From positions 1-6,748 of the forward strand of contig JABZHD010000058.1 of assembly GCA_015259045.1 (NCBI GenBank): DNA of 6,748 bases. The letters run 5' to 3'. This DNA comes from Atopobium sp. (lineage in GTDB: Bacteria; Actinomycetota; Coriobacteriia; Coriobacteriales; Atopobiaceae). Below the pieces are notes generated by a model that did no database searches, had not been told where the DNA came from, and was given only the letters and a program-made list of their open reading frames with translations. Positions within the stretch are counted from its first letter, which is position 1. Each line of letters starts with the position of its first letter. A program made the position numbers and the translations under genes. Shown here in pieces: positions 1 to 5,810 of this stretch.

Positions 1-74
1 GTACCTGGCGAGAAGCTCTGTGCACTAGCTATACTTAGACATATCGCATACAACACATCACCTAAAGGAGCTCC

Positions 75-830
75 ATGTCAGAAAAACTGCTTACTGCTCA
101 TGATATGGAGCTCCTAACTTGTGCAGGTATTTACGTTGAACCTCAGGCACTGAATGGTCCTGCACTGGTATTTCCTATCTCAGATGGTGAAGGTGGAGAA
201 ATACGTGTGCTGTGGCAGGGTGGCGCTTATGAGAGTGTAACATACACAGATTCTAGAAAGAATCAGCTGGTATTTCCTTATCTTGAGCTGTATGACTTAC
301 TGTTTGAAGCTGCTTGCCCCGTGCACTCAGTTTTGATGTTGGGCGCTGGCGGCTGCTCGTATCCTCGGTATTTAGTAGCTCATCATCCAGAGATTTCTTG
401 TGATGCGCTGGAACTTGATCCCAAAATTGCATCTCTAGCTTGCAATTACTTCTTTGTGGATGAGGTTATTAGAGAAAGCAATGGTAGGCTTCAAGTGCAG
501 GTAGCTGATGGCGTTGAGTATATAAAGAGCCTATCTACCTCTCATAACAAGCGTTATGACGCTATCTTAAACGACTGTTTTAGCGGAGAAGTTCCACCTG
601 CAGCTATGATGACCAGTGAGTGGATGCGTCAAGTTGCCCACTGTCTTACTCCTGGCGGAAGATATCTCACCAATGTAGTTTCTGCACAGGTGGGAGAGGA
701 TGCACATCAGCTTGATGAGCTCATGGATGCTGCTCGCACTGCGTTTGAGCAGGTAGAAGTTGTACCTTTGGATCCAGAAGCAGACCCAACAGAGCCAGAT
801 AATCTTATGCTCGTTTTCCAGCGCGCTTAA
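75..830 (+). CDS. Spermidine-synthase-like methyltransferase-fold protein
   Basis: This 251-residue protein is a cytoplasmic Rossmann-fold protein of the spermidine synthase family. The glycine-rich nucleotide-binding motif is VLMLGAGGCSYPRYL at residues 86-100. The acidic residue after strand 2 is in ALELDPKI (111-118), followed by a DGVEYI motif (145-150) and YDAILNDCFSG (161-171), where the family has its catalytic Asp. A post-motif LTPGG loop (191-195) is also present. Authentic synthases usually have D-x-T-D-P at the catalytic loop; here it is D167-C-F-S-G, so the second Asp is missing and polyamine synthesis is uncertain. The protein is also shorter than typical SpeE (about 280 residues) and has only a short N-terminal beta region. 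The ATG is supported by AAAGGAG at 64-70. A TATACT at 30-35 could be a -10 box, but no -35 is clear. A hairpin terminator follows the stop. The last 19 codons lie in a direct repeat shared with 2684-2758. Confidence 0.85.
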   Translation: MSEKLLTAHDMELLTCAGIYVEPQALNGPALVFPISDGEGGEIRVLWQGGAYESVTYTDSRKNQLVFPYLELYDLLFEAACPVHSVLMLGAGGCSYPRYLVAHHPEISCDALELDPKIASLACNYFFVDEVIRESNGRLQVQVADGVEYIKSLSTSHNKRYDAILNDCFSGEVPPAAMMTSEWMRQVAHCLTPGGRYLTNVVSAQVGEDAHQLDELMDAARTAFEQVEVVPLDPEADPTEPDNLMLVFQRA

Positions 831-846
831 GCGCTGTGAGCGCAAG
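772..846. repeat. Left direct repeat flanking the ABC island (DR-L)
   Basis: These 75 bases match 2684-2758 in the same orientation (constant offset 1912) at 68 of 75 positions. Mismatches are at 790, 817, 818, 832, 835, 837 and 844. The first 60 positions carry only three mismatches; similarity then fades. This copy supplies the functional 3' end of the spermidine-synthase-like gene. It also still spells a tail of the MFS carrier on the - strand. Confidence 0.93.
805..846 (-). pseudogene. Relic of the MFS carrier C-terminus in the left repeat
   Basis: Read on the - strand, this stretch gives LALTALKRAGKRA followed by TAA. The real MFS gene ends LALAALKRADKRA followed by TAA at 2717-2758. 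The relic has no open frame feeding into it from the AT-rich side and no start. It overlaps the true 3' end of the spermidine-synthase-like gene, whose coding constraint probably preserves it. It is direct evidence that the two host genes once ended on top of each other here. Confidence 0.7.
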
Positions 847-851
847 CTTTT
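825..851 (+). terminator. Rho-independent terminator of the spermidine-synthase-like gene
   Basis: GCTT (825-828) and GCGCT (831-835), separated by a two-base AA bulge, pair with AGCGC (839-843) and AAGC (844-847). The loop is GTG and TTTT (848-851) follows directly. The stem begins inside the last codons of the gene. Much of it lies in the direct repeat, but the equivalent region at 2737-2763 has diverged and lacks the T-run, so only this copy looks functional. Confidence 0.65.
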
Positions 852-1022
852 GGATATTTATTAGTCAAAAGTTTTTAGTGACGTTAATGAATTAGCATTG
901 ATAAAAAAATGAAGTGTAAAATAGAAGTTGCTGATTTTAGTTTTTGAATGATTCTCGTTTGGACACACCGTAAATTGAATTCTTTAGTCTAGTTCAGTGC
1001 ACTTGATTGGAGATATGAATAT

Positions 1023-2654
1023 ATGAAAGAATCGTTTTTATCAATAAAAGAAATCTTTCATATTGGTAATGGAAAAATCAATGCACTAATTTTTCTCGCC
1101 GTTTTAGCGGTTCTATCATCATTTCTTGAGATTTATTCGATTCAATATATGCAGTCACTTTCAGAAGTTTTTAGCACGTCGGTTACAAATAATCTTTTTC
1201 AAATTGGTTTTATCTGCGCTAAGTTTTTGATGTTAATTGTGTTTTCAACAATAGTTAGAAATTACTTTTGCTTTAGAGTCTCTATTTTTTCAAATGACAT
1301 CATTAAAAATGTAAGAGAAAAAGCGTATTCAAAACTTATTGATATGGAATATGAATTAGCGATAATTCATGACAATGCGTTTTATATTAATTTGATAGAC
1401 AATAACGTAAGTAGATTAAGCTTAATCTTTTCAACAAGTTTTTTTACTTTGTGTTCAGATATATTCGATACAGTGTGGATTTGCTTTTTTATGACACAAA
1501 TAAATATCACTTCATTATTTATTTTAGTAATTGGCATACTGCCATTAGTTTTAATTGGCAACATATCGGCATCTGAGCAAAAAAAGTTTGCAGAAAATAC
1601 AATCAAATTCAATGAGGATTTGATTGAAAAGATTAATGAAACTAATGATAACTTTTCGTATATTAAAATATTTAAAGGTAAGGAGAGGGAAGCCAATCGT
1701 TTTAACCGTATAAATACTGATATTTTAGAGAACGATAATTTATCGAGTGCGGCACTTAGTATCTTCTTTGTTATAGAGAAAAGCGTTCGATATTTATTTG
1801 TTGCGATTTCATTATTCTTTTTATGTAAAGACGTGTTAATGCAGAATGGAAATTGGATGATTCTCATCCCATTCTTGCTCTACGTACAAAGATTTTATAA
1901 TCCATTTTCAAATTTGAATAAATATTCTCAGTTAATTCAAAAATCCGTTTCAAGTGCAGATAAGCTTATAGACTTTATAATCTCAAAACCAATTGAAGAG
2001 ATCCCAGCTATCCATTTTATTTCTGATTCATCTGAATCAGAAGTAGTTTTGACTGGCATATCAAAAAATTATGAATCTGAATCAATTCTTGAAGATGTCA
2101 CTTTTAGATTTAAAGAAGGAGTCAACTTAATCGACGGAAAAAGTGGCGTAGGTAAATCCACCTTGCTCAAAATTCTTTTAGGCTTAATTAAATCTTCGAG
2201 TGGGGAAGTGACTATTTATTCTCGAGAAGATGTCCTGAATTTGTACGCATATTCAGGACAGTCGAATAAGCTGTTTAATTTGTCCGTGATAGAAAATTTA
2301 ATATATCCTAAAACCGTAGATCATCTCTCATCATCGGAAAGAATGAAATTAGAGAATCTACTAAATGAATTTGGATTCAGAACAAACATATTGAATAAAG
2401 ATATTGTCAAAGAAGGGGAGAATCTTTCTGGAGGTGAAAGAAAGAGACTGTCTATTCTTAGAGCACTAATTTGTCCGTCAAAAGTTGTAGTGCTTGACGA
2501 ACCATTTGCTAACTTAGATCCGAAAAATATTGAGATTATTGCTCAGAAAATACAGGATCTTTCCAAGAATAGAATTGTTATTATTGTTTCTCACGAAACG
2601 TCTTTTCCTTCTTCTTTAAAATTTGATACACACTTGACTATTAGTGGTACCTAA
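1023..2654 (+). CDS. ABC exporter half-transporter (membrane domain fused to ATPase)
   Basis: This 543-residue protein has an N-terminal membrane domain (about residues 18-325) and a C-terminal ATPase (about 340-543), the layout of an exporter half-transporter that would work as a dimer in the cytoplasmic membrane. Hydrophobic segments lie near 20-43, 60-83, 137-158, 162-182, 244-268 and 278-292. The ATPase is complete: Walker A GKSGVGKST (372-380), Q-loop Gln413, signature LSGGE (468-472), Walker B VVVLDE (488-493) with catalytic Glu493, and H-loop His524. The start follows GGAGA at 1009-1013, nine bases upstream of the ATG. The substrate is unknown: there is no adjacent peptide, modification enzyme, peptidase domain or second half-transporter. 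Codon use is AT-rich (many ATA, AAA, AGA) and unlike both neighbours, consistent with transfer. It converges on the MFS gene, with a relic of the upstream gene's tail between them. Confidence 0.9.
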   Translation: MKESFLSIKEIFHIGNGKINALIFLAVLAVLSSFLEIYSIQYMQSLSEVFSTSVTNNLFQIGFICAKFLMLIVFSTIVRNYFCFRVSIFSNDIIKNVREKAYSKLIDMEYELAIIHDNAFYINLIDNNVSRLSLIFSTSFFTLCSDIFDTVWICFFMTQINITSLFILVIGILPLVLIGNISASEQKKFAENTIKFNEDLIEKINETNDNFSYIKIFKGKEREANRFNRINTDILENDNLSSAALSIFFVIEKSVRYLFVAISLFFLCKDVLMQNGNWMILIPFLLYVQRFYNPFSNLNKYSQLIQKSVSSADKLIDFIISKPIEEIPAIHFISDSSESEVVLTGISKNYESESILEDVTFRFKEGVNLIDGKSGVGKSTLLKILLGLIKSSSGEVTIYSREDVLNLYAYSGQSNKLFNLSVIENLIYPKTVDHLSSSERMKLENLLNEFGFRTNILNKDIVKEGENLSGGERKRLSILRALICPSKVVVLDEPFANLDPKNIEIIAQKIQDLSKNRIVIIVSHETSFPSSLKFDTHLTISGT

Positions 2655-2670
2655 AGGTTTCTTTGGTTTA
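2650..2670 (+). terminator. Weak candidate terminator of the ABC gene
   Basis: CC-AAAG (2650-2656, with T2652 bulged) can pair with CTTTGG (2661-2666) around a four-base GTTT loop, followed by TTTA. The stem is short and AT-rich and starts within the last codons of the gene, so this is only a possibility. Confidence 0.25.
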
Positions 2671-2682
2671 ATTCATTCTCAA

Positions 2683-2742
2683 AATCCAGAAGCAGACCCA
2701 AGAGAGCCAGATAATCTTATGCTCGTTTGTCAGCGCGCTTAA
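2683..2742 (+). pseudogene. Relic of the spermidine-synthase-like C-terminus in the right repeat
   Basis: The frame reads NPEADPREPDNLMLVCQRA then TAA. The intact gene ends DPEADPTEPDNLMLVFQRA then TAA at 771-830. Three of 19 residues differ (first residue, Thr to Arg, Phe to Cys). The relic lies 28 bases past the ABC stop, in another frame, and has no start of its own, so it is a non-coding remnant in this sense. Part of it is kept by overlap with the MFS 3' end. Confidence 0.8.
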
Positions 2743-2758
2743 GTGCAGCGAGCGCTAG
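2684..2758. repeat. Right direct repeat flanking the ABC island (DR-R)
   Basis: This is the second copy of the 772-846 repeat, in the same orientation, with 68 of 75 positions identical. On the - strand it supplies the true 3' end of the MFS gene; on the + strand it carries a relic of the spermidine-synthase-like gene's last codons. Sequence left of 2684 and left of 772 does not match, so the left repeat edge is sharp. Confidence 0.93.
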
Positions 2759-3979
2759 GGCAAGACAACTACTCATCAGCACGATACCAATGCCAAAGAG
2801 CACCAAGAAGCCATGGGCTGAGCCATCTACAATCAGGCTCCAAATAATGAGCGCACAGGCAGAGACAAAGCTGCTAACGCCAGCAATTCTTGAGTAAATA
2901 AGAGTGGAATCTTTTTTACCAAAGACCGCACGTACCAAAAGTGGCGAGCCGACCGTTGTAAGAGCGTAGGCAATTCCAAAAAGGAAAGTTCCTGCCAGCA
3001 AGAGTGGCAACACTGGAAGCTTAATCCCCAACATAAGTAAGCCAACAATACCCGAGAAAATTCCTACAAAACAGGCGAGCTTTACAGAGATATCGCTTAA
3101 AGCACCTAGAAGCACTTTTCCAATCGCTTGACCCAGCATAGTTGTTCCAGCAAGAAGGCCTGTAGCAGCGGCAATGGCAGGAGCAGTTTCTGCAAACGTT
3201 GCAGCATAGCTAGGGAAGTACTGAGAGATTTGCTGGTTAAAGGTAATGAGTGCATAAAACGCAGCAACCATATAAAACTCTGGGTATTTCATTGCATCAT
3301 CAGCGGAGATGTCGGTAGAAGAAGCCTCTGCAACTTCAACGGTTTTCTCGTCAGTAGAGGAAAAGGTAAGAGGCGTAAGGCCAAGATCTTGGGGTTTCTC
3401 GCGCACTACAAAAAGGGTAAAGGGAAGTGTTCCAACAAGCATGACTAGGGCAAAAATCAGATAACAGGCTCGCCAGCCTTCAGGACCAGACGAGATGATG
3501 GCAGATCCGATGGGATTAAAAACAGTGCCGCCAATGCCGGTGAATGCAAAGCAGAGACCCATAAAGGTACCAACGCGCTGGTCAAACCAATCGTTGATAA
3601 GGGCAGGGACGCACAAGAACATGAGAGCTGGCACACCAATACCAAGTCCCACTGCGCAGAGATAGAAATGCCATATCTCTTGAGCAGCTGACATGGATCC
3701 GTATGAGACTGCGCAGATGATAACGCTTGCAGAGAGTACTAGGCGAGTATCGTGCGTTTTATAGAACTTTCCTATGAACGGCAAAGCTACCGTCATGGCA
3801 ATACAGAGCACCGAGAAGACCGCAGAGAAGGCGACGCGGGGAACACCAAAGTATTGTGAAACTGGTGTGATGAAGATGCCAAAGCACGTAAGGATAATGG
3901 CGCAAGGTAAAAACATGATGACAATACAAGTTGCAACAATGGCGTATGCATACTTAGTGCCTAGTAAACGTTGTAGCAC
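2717..3979 (-). CDS. MFS carrier of the OFA/monocarboxylate type
   Basis: This is a 420-residue integral membrane protein with about twelve hydrophobic segments in two halves. They are separated by a polar loop (about residues 194-225) that follows a REKPQDLGLTP motif typical of the end of helix 6 in this family. Another family-like stretch is NDWFDQRVGTFMGL. Members of the oxalate/formate antiporter and monocarboxylate groups exchange or import small organic anions; the substrate here cannot be read from the sequence. I start at GTG 3979 because GAGAGGAG lies five bases upstream, the same spacing and sequence as for the next gene. An in-frame ATG at 4057 would add 26 residues but would run through a strong hairpin and has no comparable ribosome site. 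The gene lies 118 bases downstream of the DUF438 gene on the same strand. Its last 14 codons are in the right direct repeat. Confidence 0.87.
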   Translation of the reverse strand: MLQRLLGTKYAYAIVATCIVIMFLPCAIILTCFGIFITPVSQYFGVPRVAFSAVFSVLCIAMTVALPFIGKFYKTHDTRLVLSASVIICAVSYGSMSAAQEIWHFYLCAVGLGIGVPALMFLCVPALINDWFDQRVGTFMGLCFAFTGIGGTVFNPIGSAIISSGPEGWRACYLIFALVMLVGTLPFTLFVVREKPQDLGLTPLTFSSTDEKTVEVAEASSTDISADDAMKYPEFYMVAAFYALITFNQQISQYFPSYAATFAETAPAIAAATGLLAGTTMLGQAIGKVLLGALSDISVKLACFVGIFSGIVGLLMLGIKLPVLPLLLAGTFLFGIAYALTTVGSPLLVRAVFGKKDSTLIYSRIAGVSSFVSACALIIWSLIVDGSAHGFLVLFGIGIVLMSSCLALALAALKRADKRA

Positions 3980-3984
3980 TGAGG

Positions 3985-3992
3985 CTCCTCTC
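3985..3992 (-). promoter_or_regulatory. Shine-Dalgarno site that sets the MFS start
   Basis: On the - strand this reads GAGAGGAG, five bases before GTG 3979. The DUF438 gene has the same eight bases (5696-5703) five bases before its ATG. The match favours the internal GTG over the upstream ATG at 4057. Confidence 0.75.
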
Positions 3993-4009
3993 TTTTGGCC
4001 AGAAATAGT

Positions 4010-4045
4010 GTAGGCGATGTGCCGTAAAAAGGACACATCGCCTAC
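4010..4045 (-). promoter_or_regulatory. Strong leader hairpin before the MFS gene
   Basis: A perfect 12-base inverted repeat pairs 4010-4021 (GTAGGCGATGTG) with 4034-4045 (CACATCGCCTAC). Two further CC/GG pairs with one bulge can form inside it, leaving a T-rich loop on the transcript. It ends 17 bases upstream of the MFS ribosome site. No T-run follows on the - strand, so it is not a classical terminator for the upstream DUF438 gene. It could be a protein-binding dyad, an mRNA-stabilising or processing hairpin, or an unusual terminator. Upstream on the + strand is a TTGAGGA repeated with a 10-base period (4063-4069 and 4073-4079). Confidence 0.7.
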
Positions 4046-4097
4046 CAAGTCGCACAAATTTTTTGAGGATACTTGAGGACTTTACGCGCGCAAGATC

Positions 4098-5690
4098 TTA
4101 GCTGTCAGAACCTCTGCGGTTCTCGCCCTCAAGAGCACGAATTGGTCCGATGTCCTGAGTGGTCTCAAGAGCGCCCAGGTAGTTACCCTCTTCATCGCGA
4201 ACAGCAAAGTAACGGACATAGAGGAACTTATCTCTGACCTCAAACCAGAACTCGGAGGAGTCGCTACGACCGCTCCTGAACTCGGTGAGGATGCGACGAA
4301 CAGCTTTCTGGCTCTTTGGTGGATGGCAGTCATATACGTCGCGGCCAAGGCAGCTCTTAGGACGAGGGAAAGCACGGGTGTCTCCGTGGCTGAAGTAACG
4401 TGTCTTGTCATCTGCATCAACAAAGGTAATGTCAAGCGGAATGGTTGCAAAGACAGCCTCAAGCTGCGGAATGGTGAACTCACCGGTAGAGAGCTTAACC
4501 TTGCCGTCAGCAGAAATTGCTTCCTCTTCTGCTTCAGCGTTATTCTCGTCCATAGCGGCTGCGGCTTCCATCTCTTTAAGCTTGTCGTTTGCAAGCTCAA
4601 GAGGATCTGCGTGCCATGAAGGAGGATTGACGCCAAATGCATGACCAAACTCGTTCTCTTCAGCGGCAATCTGGGTCCACTGAGTAGCAGTTAGGTGCTC
4701 AAGGGAAAGTGGAATGAGGACGTTTTCTTCCTTGGATGCCATGGACTCAGCACCCTCAATAGCCTCATCCAGATAGTCAGCAACGGCTGCCATAAGGCCT
4801 GCATCATACTGGCCGTATGCAGTCTCGAGCAGAGCCTCTGCACCGTTAACGGCGTTTCTTACCTCGTCGTCCTTACCCCACATAACCTTTGAAGGACCGG
4901 TGATATCGTGGCGCTCAAGGTGAGGGAAGAGCAGCTCTTCCTTGCGCTTGTAGTGAACAAAGACCTCGTCAAAGGCGTCCATATCAGCTTTTAGAATTGC
5001 TGCAACACCAGCGCACTCTTCGTTGCTGGAAGACTCGGTAAGCGTCCGAGCACGCTTCACATCTGGAGCAACGCGGTCGTGGATAAAGGCACGAATGCGT
5101 TCGTTCTCTTGGCGCATGGTCCAAACAGGATGGCCAGGGGTCTCTTCAACAGCGCCTGTTGGTGCGCAAGAGACCTTGCCTTCAAAGAGAGCGGCATGAA
5201 CGTCGCAGAGCTTCAGGACCTTCTCCATAGGAACGCCGCCAGCAATGAGCTCCTGTTCAGCGTTAGAGATCTCTGAGCCAGAGACGTCCTTGAAGTTACG
5301 AGTAAAGTCCTCGCGAACAGCCTCGATGTCCTCACCGTCGTTGAGGCGCTCAAGATACTGGGCGATAAGAGCTTTGCGCTCCTCAGGAGTCTGCGCGATA
5401 GGTGCGTTCTCTGCCTCTGCGGGTTTCTCGTCAGCTGGGGTTTCTGCTGCTGCAGGCTCCTCATCACCAAGAATGGTAAAGCCGTGAGAGCGGAAGATTG
5501 CTTTGAGTTCCTCAAGGTCTACGCCTTTGTGGTCGCAACCTTTAGGGATGGTCATAAAACGTCCCATGGTCTGAAGACGGCCTGGCTCGGTAATCTCGGC
5601 AAAGCCATTTTCTGCCATGAGGCCTTTAATGACGGGATACTTAGTGCAAATCTCATAAACGGATTTGCTTAAATCAAGAACCTGTGCCAT
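4098..5690 (-). CDS. DUF1858-DUF438-hemerythrin-PAS multidomain protein
   Basis: This 530-residue cytoplasmic protein has four modules. Residues about 3-72 match the DUF1858 style. An Ala/Pro/Glu-rich linker (76-103) leads to DUF438 (about 105-170). A hemerythrin-like HHE domain (about 185-335) has His187, the cluster HYKRKEELLFPHLE (246-259), and EENVLIPLSLEHL (321-333) as likely diiron ligands. An acidic Ala/Glu linker (365-397) precedes a PAS domain (about 403-518) with the family's FPR (441-443), CHPPKS (455-460) and RYFAVRDEEGNYLGALE. There are no transmembrane segments and no kinase, cyclase or DNA-binding output domain. Hemerythrin and PAS domains suggest sensing or handling of oxygen, nitric oxide or iron, but the function of this family is not firmly established. 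The ATG is supported by GAGAGGAG (5696-5703). The MFS gene follows after 118 bases, so the two may be co-transcribed. Confidence 0.9.
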   Translation of the reverse strand: MAQVLDLSKSVYEICTKYPVIKGLMAENGFAEITEPGRLQTMGRFMTIPKGCDHKGVDLEELKAIFRSHGFTILGDEEPAAAETPADEKPAEAENAPIAQTPEERKALIAQYLERLNDGEDIEAVREDFTRNFKDVSGSEISNAEQELIAGGVPMEKVLKLCDVHAALFEGKVSCAPTGAVEETPGHPVWTMRQENERIRAFIHDRVAPDVKRARTLTESSSNEECAGVAAILKADMDAFDEVFVHYKRKEELLFPHLERHDITGPSKVMWGKDDEVRNAVNGAEALLETAYGQYDAGLMAAVADYLDEAIEGAESMASKEENVLIPLSLEHLTATQWTQIAAEENEFGHAFGVNPPSWHADPLELANDKLKEMEAAAAMDENNAEAEEEAISADGKVKLSTGEFTIPQLEAVFATIPLDITFVDADDKTRYFSHGDTRAFPRPKSCLGRDVYDCHPPKSQKAVRRILTEFRSGRSDSSEFWFEVRDKFLYVRYFAVRDEEGNYLGALETTQDIGPIRALEGENRRGSDS

Positions 5691-5734
5691 ACGGGCTCCT
5701 CTCGGATGGGTTTAGAAAGTCTAATATGGCTTAC

Positions 5735-5740
5735 TTTATA
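5735..5740 (-). promoter_or_regulatory. Possible -10 box of the DUF438 gene
   Basis: The - strand reads TATAAA preceded by TTTGGG, about 45 bases before the start codon. No good -35 hexamer lies 16-18 bases upstream, which would fit an activator-dependent promoter, but the call rests on one hexamer. Confidence 0.25.
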
Positions 5741-5769
5741 CCCAAAGTGTGACAGGACTTCCATATGGC

Positions 5770-5791
5770 TTTTGTTGTGGTTACAACAAAA
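5770..5791. promoter_or_regulatory. Operator-like dyad upstream of the DUF438 gene
   Basis: TTTTGTTGT (5770-5778) and ACAACAAAA (5783-5791) are perfect 9-base inverted arms around GGTT. The dyad lies between the toxin stop and the DUF438 start, centred about 90 bases upstream of the latter. No T-run follows in either direction, so a terminator is unlikely. A binding site for a dimeric regulator is plausible; TTGT...ACAA arms resemble Crp/Fnr-family sites only loosely. Confidence 0.5.
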
Positions 5792-5810
5792 CAGAAATTA
5801 TTCTTTAGTT

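Larger units (their letters stand above)
847..2683. other. AT-rich island between direct repeats, carrying one ABC gene
   Basis: The 1837 bases between the two direct repeats are clearly poorer in GC than their surroundings: 18 of 60 bases in line 1321-1380, against 30 of 60 in line 721-780 and 33 of 60 in line 4141-4200. The block holds the ABC gene plus a 170-base leader (852-1022) in which I find only ORFs of 12-14 codons without ribosome binding sites. It has no integrase, transposase, recombinase or tRNA. Composition and repeat borders together suggest acquired DNA. Confidence 0.75.

Noticed and set aside
40..51. CATATCGCATAC upstream of the first gene resembles the MFS hairpin arm CACATCGCCTAC (10 of 12).
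   Set aside because: It has no inverted partner here, and a 10 of 12 match found by eye in 6.7 kb is weak; chance is likely.
908..992. Short ORFs at 908 (12 codons) and 948 (14 codons) as possible exported peptides for the ABC transporter.
   Set aside because: No ribosome sites, no leader or double-Gly motif, and lengths typical of chance.
1382..1867. A 161-codon open frame antisense to the ABC gene.
   Set aside because: It lies opposite the conserved membrane domain, has no recognisable motifs, and reflects low stop density on the complement.
886..2678. AATGAATTA (886-894) and its reverse complement at 2670-2678 near the two island ends, possible terminal inverted repeats.
   Set aside because: A nine-base AT-only match in AT-rich DNA is expected by chance, and the left one is about 40 bases inside the repeat edge.
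2833..4013. Open frames of 62-106 codons overlapping the MFS gene on both strands.
   Set aside because: No motifs and no ribosome sites; the MFS frame accounts for the region.
4082..5672. Several open frames of 60-195 codons overlapping the DUF438 gene on both strands.
   Set aside because: Their composition is Ser/Arg/Leu-rich without family motifs, and the long frame has complete domains and a strong ribosome site; these are shadow frames.
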